Shown: positions 21,338 to 29,955 of the stretch, one piece after another
Layout: each line of letters begins with the position of its first letter
Position numbering within the stretch: the stretch's first letter is position 1
Source: Pseudomonadota bacterium
GTDB lineage: Bacteria > Pseudomonadota > Gammaproteobacteria > Burkholderiales > Burkholderiaceae_C
NCBI GenBank assembly: GCA_020161065.1
Contig: JAIUPH010000009.1
Span: 124,001-188,000 of the forward strand
DNA length: 64,000 bases
Reading direction: 5' to 3'
Position numbers and translations under genes: made by a program
The notes under the pieces: generated by a model
Databases searched by the model: none
Seen by the model: the letters and a program-made list of their open reading frames with translations, nothing else
Told to the model about the DNA's origin: nothing

Positions 21338-22225
21338 CTACAGCCTTTCGATGTCGTGGCGGCCGAACAGGCCGTGCGGGCGGATCATGATGGTGAGGAT
21401 CAGCACCAGCGCCACCACGAGGTCGCGGCTGCCGCCGCCGAGCATGGGGTCGAGCACGCCGCTGGCCACCGCCTCGAACACGCCCAGGCCGATGCCGGCG
21501 AGGATGGCGCCGCCCAGGCTGTCCATGCCGCCCAGCACCGCGACCGTGATGCCCTTGAGCAACAGCAGCGACAGCGACTGGTCCACGCCCTGGATGCTGC
21601 CCCACAGCACGCCGGCCGCGGTGGCCACCAGCGACGACAGCGCCCACGAGAAGGCGACGCCGCGCTCCACCGAGATGCCCACCGCCCACGAGGCCATGTA
21701 GTCGTCGGCGATGGCGCGCAGCACCACGCCGCGCCGCGTGCGGAAGAAGAACACGAACACCGCGAACAGCAGCAGCGCCACCACGGCGCCGACCACGTAG
21801 GCGCGGTTGAGCAGCAGCGGGCCCAGGAACAGCGGCGCGTCGCTGACGCCGATCTTCAGCGGCCTGGCGGTGCCGCCGCCGATCACCAGCGTGACGGCGC
21901 GCAGGAAGATGTCCAGGCCCAGCGTCATCATCAGGATCATCACGATCGGCCGCCCGGCCAGCCGGCGCAACGCCACGCGCTCGATGGTCAGGCCCAGGCC
22001 CATCATGGTGATCATCGCCAGCGGAATGGCCGCCCACATCGGCAGCCCGGCGCCGTCGGCAAAGGCCAGCACCACGTAGGCGCCGACCATGGTCAGCGCG
22101 CCCTGCGCGAGGTTGGGCACCGAGCTGGACTTGTAGATCAGCACGATGCCCATGGCCACCAGCGAGTACATCAGCCCCGACAGCGCGCCGTTGACGCCGA
22201 GCTCCAGCAGGTACATCAGGTCCAT
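21338..22225 (-). CDS. livH: ABC transporter permease LivH type
   Basis: A 295-residue permease with eight or so transmembrane stretches and the LivH hallmarks YSLVAMGIVLIYKSS near the N-terminus and RAIADDYMASWAVGI in the cytoplasmic loop. It lies 5 bases after the acyl-CoA synthetase gene and 2 bases before livM, inside the tetR-liv operon. Confidence 0.92.
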   Translation of the reverse strand: MDLMYLLELGVNGALSGLMYSLVAMGIVLIYKSSSVPNLAQGALTMVGAYVVLAFADGAGLPMWAAIPLAMITMMGLGLTIERVALRRLAGRPIVMILMMTLGLDIFLRAVTLVIGGGTARPLKIGVSDAPLFLGPLLLNRAYVVGAVVALLLFAVFVFFFRTRRGVVLRAIADDYMASWAVGISVERGVAFSWALSSLVATAAGVLWGSIQGVDQSLSLLLLKGITVAVLGGMDSLGGAILAGIGLGVFEAVASGVLDPMLGGGSRDLVVALVLILTIMIRPHGLFGRHDIERL

Positions 22226-22230
22226 GGGCC

Positions 22231-24171
22231 TCAGACTCCGACGATGCGCAGGTCGCGCTCGGTGACGCCGGTCTCGCCGGTCTCGTAGACGATGGTGGCC
22301 TTCATCGTCACGCTGGCGCGGCCTTCGTAGATGGCGTCGATGATCGGCGCATAACGCTCCTCCACCACGTTGCGGCGCAGCTTGCGCGTGCGCGTGATCT
22401 CGCCGTCGTCGGCGTCGAACTCCTTGTGCAGGCTGACGAAGTGGCGCAGCTTCAGCGGCTCGGGCAGCGTGGCGTTGACGCGCTCGACGGCGGCCTTGAC
22501 CAGCTCGATCACCTCGGCCTTCTGCGACAGGTCGGCATACGACATGTAGGAGATGCCGCGCAGCTCGGCCCAGTGGCCGACCGGCTCCTTGTCGATGCAG
22601 ACGATGGCGGCCAGCCGCTCGCGGCCCTTGCCGAGCACCGCCACGTCCTTCACCCAGGGGCTGAACTTGAGCCGGTTCTCGATGTAGTTGGGGATGTAGC
22701 GCTCGCCCTGCGCGGTGTGCACCACCTCGGACAGGCGGCCGAGCACGACGAGGTGGCCGTCGGGCTCGAGGTAGCCGGCGTCGCCGGTGTGCAGCCAGCC
22801 GTCCTGCAGCGCGGCCTGCGTGGCTTCGTCGTTATGGTGGTAGCCCTTGAAGACCGAGCCCGAGCGGATCAGGATCTCGCCGTTGTCGGCGATGCGCGCT
22901 TCCACGCCCGGCAGCGGCCGGCCCACGGTGTGCAGCCGCACCTCGGCCGGCTCCTGCATCGCGTTGAAGGCGCTGCTCTCGGTCTGGCCGTAGAGCTGGC
23001 GCAACTGCACGCCCAGGGCGCGATAGAACACGAAGGTGTCTTCGCCGATCGCCTCGCCGCCGGTGAAGGCGTGGCGCAGCCGCGTCAGGCCGAGCTGGTC
23101 CTTGATGGGGCCGTAGACCAGCCACTCGCCGAGCGCCCGCATCAGCTTCTGGCCGGCGCCCGGCGGCCGGCCTTCCAGCAGCGCGCGCTCGCGCGCGACG
23201 GCCTGCTGCATGAAGAAGTCGTAGAGCTTCTTCTTCAGCGGCGTGCTGTCTTCCATGCGCACCTGCACCATGGTCAGCAGGTTGTCCCAGCTGCGCGGCG
23301 CCGCCAGGTAGTAGGTGGGCGCGATCTCGCGCAGGTTGTGCAGCACGGTCTCGGGCCGCTCGGGCACGTTGATCGTGAAGTGCAGCGCGATGCCGGCGCC
23401 CACGGTGATCGCGAAGTCGCCCACCCAGGCCATCGGCAGGTAGGCCAGCACCTCCTCGCCGAAGCCGAAGGCCTTGGCGCGGTAGGCGTTGGCCACGCCC
23501 GCGAGCACGTTGCGCTGGCTGAGCACCACGCCCTTGGGCCGCCCGGTGGTGCCCGAGCTGTGGATGAAGGCCGCCGGGTCGTCGGGCGTGGCCCGCTCGA
23601 TCAACGATCGACGCAAGCCGGCGTCGCGCGCCAGCCGCTGCTCGCCCTGCTGCTGCAGCGCCTGCCAAGAGACCAGCCCCGGCGCCTGGTAGGCGGCCAG
23701 GCCGCGCGGGTCGTCGTAGACGATGTGGGCGACGCTGGGCGCATCGGCGCGCAGGTCGAGGATCTTGTCGACCTGCTCCTGGTCTTCGGCCATCACGAAG
23801 CGCACGCCCGACATCTGCAACGAATGGCGCACCTCGTCGGGCGCGGCGTCGGGGTAGACCGGCATCGCATAGCCGCGCAAGGCGCCGGCGGCCACCATCG
23901 CGGTGTACAGGTGCGGGCGGTTGTCGCCCACCACCATCAGCGCGTCGCCGGCGGCGAAGCCTAAGGACTCCAGCGCGGCGGCGCAGCGCAGCATGCTCTC
24001 CAGCCACTCGGCCCACGTCGTCTGCTGCCAGATGCCGCGGTCTTTCTCGCGCAGCGCCACCACGCCGCCCAGCGCGGCGGCGTTGGCGGCCAGCAGGCGC
24101 GGCAGCGTGGTCTCGGGCGACAGGTCCCAGGGGCCTTGCACGGCGGCGGCGTCACTCCTCGCCACGGGCAC
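22231..24171 (-). CDS. Long-chain-type acyl-CoA synthetase (AMP-forming) in liv operon
   Basis: A 646-residue adenylate-forming enzyme. The P-loop SSGTTGRPKG is at 205-214, followed by the LYGQTESSAF motif and the LHTGDAGYLEPDGHL block; the length fits long-chain/FadD15-like synthetases. It couples CoA, ATP and a carboxylate to an acyl-CoA. It is embedded between livG and livH, so it probably activates the transported substrate on entry. The start is GTG 24171, which overlaps the livG end by 20 bases; later GTG codons in frame are possible starts. Substrate chain length or ring structure is not decided. Confidence 0.88.
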   Translation of the reverse strand: MPVARSDAAAVQGPWDLSPETTLPRLLAANAAALGGVVALREKDRGIWQQTTWAEWLESMLRCAAALESLGFAAGDALMVVGDNRPHLYTAMVAAGALRGYAMPVYPDAAPDEVRHSLQMSGVRFVMAEDQEQVDKILDLRADAPSVAHIVYDDPRGLAAYQAPGLVSWQALQQQGEQRLARDAGLRRSLIERATPDDPAAFIHSSGTTGRPKGVVLSQRNVLAGVANAYRAKAFGFGEEVLAYLPMAWVGDFAITVGAGIALHFTINVPERPETVLHNLREIAPTYYLAAPRSWDNLLTMVQVRMEDSTPLKKKLYDFFMQQAVARERALLEGRPPGAGQKLMRALGEWLVYGPIKDQLGLTRLRHAFTGGEAIGEDTFVFYRALGVQLRQLYGQTESSAFNAMQEPAEVRLHTVGRPLPGVEARIADNGEILIRSGSVFKGYHHNDEATQAALQDGWLHTGDAGYLEPDGHLVVLGRLSEVVHTAQGERYIPNYIENRLKFSPWVKDVAVLGKGRERLAAIVCIDKEPVGHWAELRGISYMSYADLSQKAEVIELVKAAVERVNATLPEPLKLRHFVSLHKEFDADDGEITRTRKLRRNVVEERYAPIIDAIYEGRASVTMKATIVYETGETGVTERDLRIVGV

Positions 24172-24943
24172 CCCCCAGGTAGGCCTTGATGACGCGCGGG
24201 TTCTTCACCACCTCTTTCGGGATGCCGGTGTCGATGACCTCGCCGTAGCTCAGCACCAGCATGCGGTCGCAGATGCCGGTGATGATGTCCATGTGGTGCT
24301 CGATCAGCAGCACCGTCACGCCGCGTTCGTCGCGCGCGTCCAGCACGAAGCGCGCCATGTACTCCTTCTCTTCCTGGTTCATGCCGGCCATCGGCTCGTC
24401 GAGGATCAGGAAGCGCGGCTCGGCCACCAGGGCGCGCGCCAGTTCCACGCGCTTCTTCAGGCCGATGGGGATGGCGTCGACCAGTTCGTCGCGCACGCCC
24501 TGCAGTTGCATGAAGTCGATGGTCTCCTCGACGACGCGGCGGTGCTCGATCTCCTCGGGCCGCGCCAGCCAGCGGTAGAACGCGGTGCGCCAGACGCTGG
24601 GCTTCATGTGCACGTGGCGGCCGAGCAGGATGTTGTCCAGCACCGTCATGCCGTTGAACAGCGCCAGGTTCTGGAAGGTGCGCGCCACGCCGCGCCGCGC
24701 CACCGCGTGCGGCGCCATGCCGGTGATTTCGCGCCCCTCCAGCGTGATGCGGCCCTTCTGCGGCGGATAAAAACCGGTGATCGCGTTGGTCAGCGTCGTC
24801 TTGCCGCTGCCGTTGGGGCCCACCAGGCCGAAGATCTCGCCGCGGCGGATCTCCAGGTCGACGCCGGTCAGCGCCACCAGGCCGCCGAAGCGGCGCTCGA
24901 TCTGCTGCACCTGCAGCACCACGGCATCGCGGTCGGCGCTCAA
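24152..24943 (-). CDS. livG: ABC transporter ATP-binding protein LivG type
   Basis: A 263-residue ATPase with Walker A GPNGSGKTT (42-50), the LivG-specific ARTFQNLALF segment, a degenerate signature (IGLKKRVELARAL) and Walker B FLILDEP. TTG 24943 overlaps the tetR stop as TTGA and is the best start; GTG codons at 24922 and 24919 are alternatives. It is the second gene of the operon, after tetR. Confidence 0.88.
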   Translation of the reverse strand: MSADRDAVVLQVQQIERRFGGLVALTGVDLEIRRGEIFGLVGPNGSGKTTLTNAITGFYPPQKGRITLEGREITGMAPHAVARRGVARTFQNLALFNGMTVLDNILLGRHVHMKPSVWRTAFYRWLARPEEIEHRRVVEETIDFMQLQGVRDELVDAIPIGLKKRVELARALVAEPRFLILDEPMAGMNQEEKEYMARFVLDARDERGVTVLLIEHHMDIITGICDRMLVLSYGEVIDTGIPKEVVKNPRVIKAYLGGARGEE

Positions 24944-25704
24944 GGCCGCGGCCCCTTGCGCAGGTCGGCCGCGCTGCCGGGGTTGCCGATGCTGCCGCCG
25001 CTGCGCCGCGGCCCGATGCCGATGCCGTCGAACACCAGCGCGCTGATCTGCGCGGCCAGTTGCGCGACGCTGCCGCGCCGCGGGTCGTACCAGTCCACCG
25101 GCCAGTTGAGCGCGCCGACCAGGTACTGGCGGATCAGCGGCACCGGCACGTCGGCGCGCAGCGCGCCGGCCGCCGCGGCCGCCGTCAGCAGTTCGTCCCA
25201 CAGCCGCGTGTAGGCGCTGCGCACGCCGTGGTGGCGCGCGCGCGCGGCGTCGGACACGTAGCGGTAGATGCGGATGTGCGCGGCCGTGAAGTCGCTGTGC
25301 TGCAGCATGCCCAGCAGATGGCCTTCGATCGCGGCCACCAGCCGCTGGCGCTGGCCGGCCGCAGGCGGCAGCGCGGCCAGGCGCTGGTGCACGGCGGCCG
25401 TCATCGCGGCGATGCCGCCATCCAGCACGCAGGCGGCGATGTCGTCCTTGCCCTCGAAGTGGTAGTAGACGCTGCCGGCCTTGATGCCCGCGGCATCGGC
25501 AATCTGGCGCAGCGTGGTGGTGGCATAGCCCTGCTGGGCGAAGAGCTTTGCGGCCGCGGCGAGGATCTGCTCGCGCGTGGCGGAGGTCGCCGACGCGGGC
25601 GCGGTGGCCGGCGCCGGCGAGGCCGACCCCGACGCCGCGGCCTTGGCCACCGCGCGGCGCGCCGGCGGCGAGTGGCGACCGAGGGTTTGCACGGCCATGC
25701 TCAC
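24940..25704 (-). CDS. TetR-family regulator heading the liv/acyl-CoA synthetase operon
   Basis: A 254-residue TetR protein with an unusual 40-residue Ala/Pro/Ser-rich N-terminal extension, then the helix-turn-helix near 64-83 (LRQIADAAGIKAGSVYYHFE) and a TetR C-terminal domain. The start is GTG 25704 or ATG 25698. It is the first gene of the operon that runs to 18177. The only AT-rich region upstream holds inverted repeats at 25806-25826. It therefore probably represses its own operon and responds to an acyl-CoA or the transported acid. That ligand class is inferred from the adjacent synthetase. Confidence 0.87.
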   Translation of the reverse strand: MSMAVQTLGRHSPPARRAVAKAAASGSASPAPATAPASATSATREQILAAAAKLFAQQGYATTTLRQIADAAGIKAGSVYYHFEGKDDIAACVLDGGIAAMTAAVHQRLAALPPAAGQRQRLVAAIEGHLLGMLQHSDFTAAHIRIYRYVSDAARARHHGVRSAYTRLWDELLTAAAAAGALRADVPVPLIRQYLVGALNWPVDWYDPRRGSVAQLAAQISALVFDGIGIGPRRSGGSIGNPGSAADLRKGPRP

Positions 25705-26028
25705 GCCGGCCTCGGGGTTCGGCGGGTGAAACGGCGGCTCATGCGGCAGGGCGGCATCGTCGACAGGCGCAGCGGGTGCGACAGGCGTGCAGGGAGCGCA
25801 GTTTTTAACTGTCGAACGCTAGTTAGGCCAATCGGTGTTGACCCGGAGCGGGTGCGCCCCGAGGTCGGCGGCGCGCCTGGCGAGGCCGCAGCGGGATAAC
25901 GCCGGATCTGAACGCCATCATCCCGGTCCGGCGGGTCGCGCCGACAGCCCCAATCGAGAGGATGCGGCGCGTCGTCATCCTCGCCCCGCCAGCGTATCCT
26001 TCAAAACAAACGGTTGCGAGGGAGTGCG
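25705..26028. promoter_or_regulatory. Divergent promoter region with TetR-type operator
   Basis: This 324-base gap separates the tetR-liv operon (minus) from the CHAT/cyclase operon (plus) and contains no gene I can support. At 25806-25825, TAACT and AGTTA flank ten bases; within this, 25813-25826 reads CGAACGCTAGTTAG, which matches the CTAAC-N4-GTTAG palindrome at 11241-11254 at all but one arm position. It lies about 105 bases before tetR and 200 bases before the plus-strand operon. Confidence 0.55.
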
Positions 26029-29000
26029 TTGGAGACGTCGGGCCCACCTCCATGGACGCTGAGCGCGCGGCTGGATGGCGGCGTGCTGGAGTTCGCCCTC
26101 GGCGACGGGCGCCGCCTGGCGCTGCGTGCCCGCCAGCCGGCCGCGCTGCTCGGCCAATCCCGGCGCGCGATGCCGGCCGCCGACTTGCTGGGCGCGGAGT
26201 TGGCCACGCGCCTGGCCGCCGGCGATCCACGGGTGCTGAACCTGCAGCTCGACGAAGCGCTCGACGCGCTGGCGTGGGAGAGCCTGCAACTGGGCGCGTC
26301 GGGGGGCTCTTGTCTGGGCGAGCGCTTCGTCGTCGCCCGGCAGCTGATGTGCGACGCCGACCCGGCGCCCGTCCCCGCGGCCGCGCTGGCCGAGTCGCTG
26401 GCCGTTGCGCTGATCCACGCCAGCACGCCGCGGGCCTGCCCACAGGCGCTGCCGGTCGCGCTGGACGCGCTCGACGAGCCGTCGTCGCGCAAGGCGGTGA
26501 CGGAAGCGCAAGTGCTGTTGCTGGACGGCGTGCCGCTGGCCCACCTGCTGGCGCGCGTCAGCCTGCCGCGCCGTGAGCGCCTGCTGGTGACCCTGGGGCC
26601 TGCGGCGGCCGGCGCGTCGTCGACGCTGACGGCTGCGATCGACCAGGGCGCTGCCGTGCTGAGCCTGGCGCCCACGGGCCATCTGACGGGCGATGCGGCT
26701 GGCGATCCCCGCGGCGACCCGCTAGACGAGCCGTTGCAAGGCCTGCTGCACCAGATCGGCGGCGGCGCCGGCGTCGGCGAGGCGGCGCGGCGGCTGCACC
26801 AGCGCGCCGCGCCGGCGCCCTTCGAGGCGCGGCTGTACGGCGACGCCGCGATGCGCTTCGTCCGCAGCCAGGCGCCGGCCTCGCGCCGCCAGGTGACGAG
26901 CCTGTCGTTCGATCTCGTCGGCTCGACCACGGTGATGCAGCAACTCGGCGACGAGGCCTATGCGGAGATGCTGGCCAGCCTGCACGCGCGCTGCACCCAC
27001 ATCGTGCGCCGGCACGGCGGCCAGCCCGACGACCCGCAGGGCGACGACGGCGTGATGAGCTACTTCGGCCACCCATCGGCGATCGAGGATGCCGCGGTCC
27101 ATGCCGTCGAGGCCGGCCTGCAGATCGTGCGCACGGTCTCCGAACTGGGTGTCTCGGTGCGCGTGGGCATCGCCACCGGCGTGGTGGCCGTGCATGCAGG
27201 GCAGCCGGTGGGCTTGTCGATCCATCTTGCGGCGCGGCTGCAGCAGGCCGCACCGGCGGGCACCGTGCTGGTGGCGGAGGGCACGCGCCAGCTCGTCGCC
27301 CATGCCTTCGAGTTGAAAGAGCTGGCCGAGCGCCCCGATCTGAAGGGCATCGACGACCCGGGGCGGCTGCACCGGGTGACCGGCCCCAGCCGCGACGCCA
27401 AGCTGCACCGGCTGGAACGCCTGTCGCGGCTGACGCCGCTGGTCGGCCGCGAGGCCGAGCTCGAACGGCTGCACGCCGGCTGGCAACTGATCCGCCGCGG
27501 CGAATGCCGCCTGCTGCTGGTGCGCGCCGAAGCGGGCATGGGCAAGTCGCGTCTCGTGCGCGAGTTCCGCGGCCAGCTGGTGCAAGGCGGCGTCAAGGTG
27601 CTGGAGTGCCGTTGCCGCCCCGATGCCAGCGCCAGCCCCTACCTCGCGCTGGCCGAGGCGCTGAAGCGCTGGCTGGGCATCGGTGCCGGCGATGCCGATG
27701 CCCCCGCCCTGCAGAAGCTGGCCGCCGCGCTGCCGAGCACCTGGCGCGACGGCGAGCCGTTGGCGATGCTGGCGGCGCTGCTGGGCCTGGCGCCGCAGCC
27801 GCCGCAGCCATCCCCCGGCCGTGCCCGCCAGCGCATGCTGGCGATCCTGCTCGACTGGTTCGAGCTGTTCGCCAGGGACCGCGCCTGCTGCCTGATCGTC
27901 GAAGACTGGCACTGGGTCGACCCGTCGATGCGCGAGTTCGTCGACCACCTCGTCCAGCGCCGCGGCGGGCCGGGCCTGGTGCTGGTGGTCACGATGCGCA
28001 GCGAGGTCGGCCTGGTGCCGCCGCGCGGGCATTGCTTCGACCGCATCGAGTTGGCCGGCCTGGTGCCCGAAGCGGCGCGTGAACTGGTGCGCCGCGCCTG
28101 CGAAGACGCGCCGCTGCCCGCCAGCCTGGTGCATGCGCTGGCCGCGCGCGGCGACGGCGTGCCGCTGTTCCTGGAAGAAGCCACGCGCATGGCGCGCGAG
28201 CTGGACACCGAGCGGCTGGCCGCGCACGCCGCGGCGTTGGAGACCGTGCCCGCCTCGCTGCAGGACCTGTTGATGGCGCGGCTGGACAGCATCGGCGATG
28301 CGCGCACGGTGGCCCAGGTGGCGGCCGTGCTGGGGCGCGAGTTCTCGCTGGCGCAACTGGCGGCCTTGACGGAGAGCGGCCGCTTCGCGCTGGATGCCGG
28401 CTCGCTGGCGGAGCAACTGGCGGTGCTGGACGCCTCGGGGCTGGTGCGCACCGAAGGCGAGGATCTCTACGCTTTCAAGCATGCGCTGGTGCGCGACGCC
28501 GCGTACGCCTCGCTGTGGGCGCGCGATCGCCACGCGCTGCATGCGCAGATGGTCCAGTTGCTGCAACAGCGCTGGCCGGAGCTGGCCGCGCGCCGGCCCG
28601 AACTGCTGGCGCACCACCAGACCGAGGCCGGCCTGCACGCCGAGGCGTTGGCGCAATGGGAACTGGCGGCCAGCAACGCCAGCGCGCGCTCGGCCGAGCT
28701 GGAGGCCATCAGCCACCTGCGCCGCGCGCTGGCTTTGCTGGCCCGCAGTGACGCCGGCCCCGAGCGCGATCGCACCGCGCTGCGCCTGCAATTGATGCTG
28801 GCGGCACGGCTCCTCGCCACCGAGGGCTATGGCGCCGAGTCGGTGTCGCGCGCCTACGTGGAAGCCGGCCGCCTGTGCGACGCGCTGGGCGACGAGACGG
28901 GGCGCTTCAAGGTCGAGATGGGGCTGGAGGCCTACCGCTTCATGCGCGCCGACTTCGGCCCGGCACTGGAGCATGGCCGCCGGGCCGCCGCCATCGCGGC

Positions 29001-29922
29001 GCAGTCGGGCGACATCAAGCAGCGGCTGCATGCCCACTGGGGCTTGGCCTGCACGCTGTTCCACCAGGGCGAGCTGTGCGCGACGATGCGCGAGATGGAG
29101 ACCGGGCTGTCGTTGTACTCGCCGGCGCTGCACCGTTTGTTCGGCGTGCAGGACCCGGGCATCATGTGCCTGGCCTATTCGTCCTGGGGCCTGTGGGAGC
29201 GGGCCCGGCCCGACGCCGCGGTGGCGCGCATCGACCACGCCATCGCGATCGCGACCGAGTTCGAGCACAAGTTCAGCCAGGCGGTGGCGCTGGCCTACGG
29301 TGCCAGCATCCACCTGCTGCGCGGCGAGCCCCAGCCGGCGCAGGCGCGCGCCGAGGCTTGCATCCGCGTCTGCGAGGAGGCGGGCTTCCCGGTCTGGCTG
29401 GCCATCGCTCGCTGCATGCGCGGCCGGCTGCTGTGCGGGCACGGCGACTTCGACGCCGGCCTGGCCGAAATGCGCGCCGGCCATGCCTTGTGGCTGTCCA
29501 CCGGCTCGATGGTGTCGCAACCGCTGTACCTGGCGTTGCAGGCCGAAGGGCTGATGCTGGCCGGCGAGCCCGAGGCGGCAGTCGCCTGCGTCGACCAGGG
29601 CCTGGCGATCGCCGAGCGCTACGGCGAGCGCCAGCTCGAAGCCGAGTTGCGCCGCCTGCGCGGCGAGCTGGCGCTGCAGCGCGGCGAAGGCACCGAGCTG
29701 GCCGAGACCTGGCTCAAGAGCGGCCACGCGCTGGCGCTGCGCCAGCACCGGCTGGGCTTTGCGCTGCGCAGCGCCACCTCGCTGGCGCGGTGCTGGGCCG
29801 CCCAAGGGCGCCAACGGCGGGCGCGGCGCCTGCTGGTGCCGCTGCTGGCGCGCTGGAGCGAAGGCCGCGACACCCATGACCTGCGCGCGGCGCTGGCGCT
29901 GTGCGACACCCTGGCGCCCTAG
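26029..29922 (+). CDS. Degenerate CHAT / class III cyclase-like / AAA ATPase / TPR protein
   Basis: A 1297-residue four-part protein. Residues 5-280 follow the CHAT layout: a LDEALDALAWESLQL block (like the PWE motif), FVVARQL, a GAAVLSL block and a final EARLYGDAAMRF. The positions that should hold catalytic His and Cys read GVPLAHLL and LLVTLGPAAAG, so the Cys appears to be Pro. A cyclase-like domain (about 285-445) keeps the first aspartate (SFDLVGST) and GDDG, but the catalytic Asn is His (SIHLAARL). An ATPase with Walker A EAGMGKS (near 500) and Walker B CCLIVEDWHWVD, then TPR-like repeats, complete it. TTG 26029 follows GAGGGAG; TTG 26014 is an alternative. First gene of the P450/DyP/patatin operon. 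Confidence 0.8.
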   Translation: METSGPPPWTLSARLDGGVLEFALGDGRRLALRARQPAALLGQSRRAMPAADLLGAELATRLAAGDPRVLNLQLDEALDALAWESLQLGASGGSCLGERFVVARQLMCDADPAPVPAAALAESLAVALIHASTPRACPQALPVALDALDEPSSRKAVTEAQVLLLDGVPLAHLLARVSLPRRERLLVTLGPAAAGASSTLTAAIDQGAAVLSLAPTGHLTGDAAGDPRGDPLDEPLQGLLHQIGGGAGVGEAARRLHQRAAPAPFEARLYGDAAMRFVRSQAPASRRQVTSLSFDLVGSTTVMQQLGDEAYAEMLASLHARCTHIVRRHGGQPDDPQGDDGVMSYFGHPSAIEDAAVHAVEAGLQIVRTVSELGVSVRVGIATGVVAVHAGQPVGLSIHLAARLQQAAPAGTVLVAEGTRQLVAHAFELKELAERPDLKGIDDPGRLHRVTGPSRDAKLHRLERLSRLTPLVGREAELERLHAGWQLIRRGECRLLLVRAEAGMGKSRLVREFRGQLVQGGVKVLECRCRPDASASPYLALAEALKRWLGIGAGDADAPALQKLAAALPSTWRDGEPLAMLAALLGLAPQPPQPSPGRARQRMLAILLDWFELFARDRACCLIVEDWHWVDPSMREFVDHLVQRRGGPGLVLVVTMRSEVGLVPPRGHCFDRIELAGLVPEAARELVRRACEDAPLPASLVHALAARGDGVPLFLEEATRMARELDTERLAAHAAALETVPASLQDLLMARLDSIGDARTVAQVAAVLGREFSLAQLAALTESGRFALDAGSLAEQLAVLDASGLVRTEGEDLYAFKHALVRDAAYASLWARDRHALHAQMVQLLQQRWPELAARRPELLAHHQTEAGLHAEALAQWELAASNASARSAELEAISHLRRALALLARSDAGPERDRTALRLQLMLAARLLATEGYGAESVSRAYVEAGRLCDALGDETGRFKVEMGLEAYRFMRADFGPALEHGRRAAAIAAQSGDIKQRLHAHWGLACTLFHQGELCATMREMETGLSLYSPALHRLFGVQDPGIMCLAYSSWGLWERARPDAAVARIDHAIAIATEFEHKFSQAVALAYGASIHLLRGEPQPAQARAEACIRVCEEAGFPVWLAIARCMRGRLLCGHGDFDAGLAEMRAGHALWLSTGSMVSQPLYLALQAEGLMLAGEPEAAVACVDQGLAIAERYGERQLEAELRRLRGELALQRGEGTELAETWLKSGHALALRQHRLGFALRSATSLARCWAAQGRQRRARRLLVPLLARWSEGRDTHDLRAALALCDTLAP

Positions 29923-29955
29923 CGCGCCCCACCCCGAACCTGCGAGGCCCCCGCC

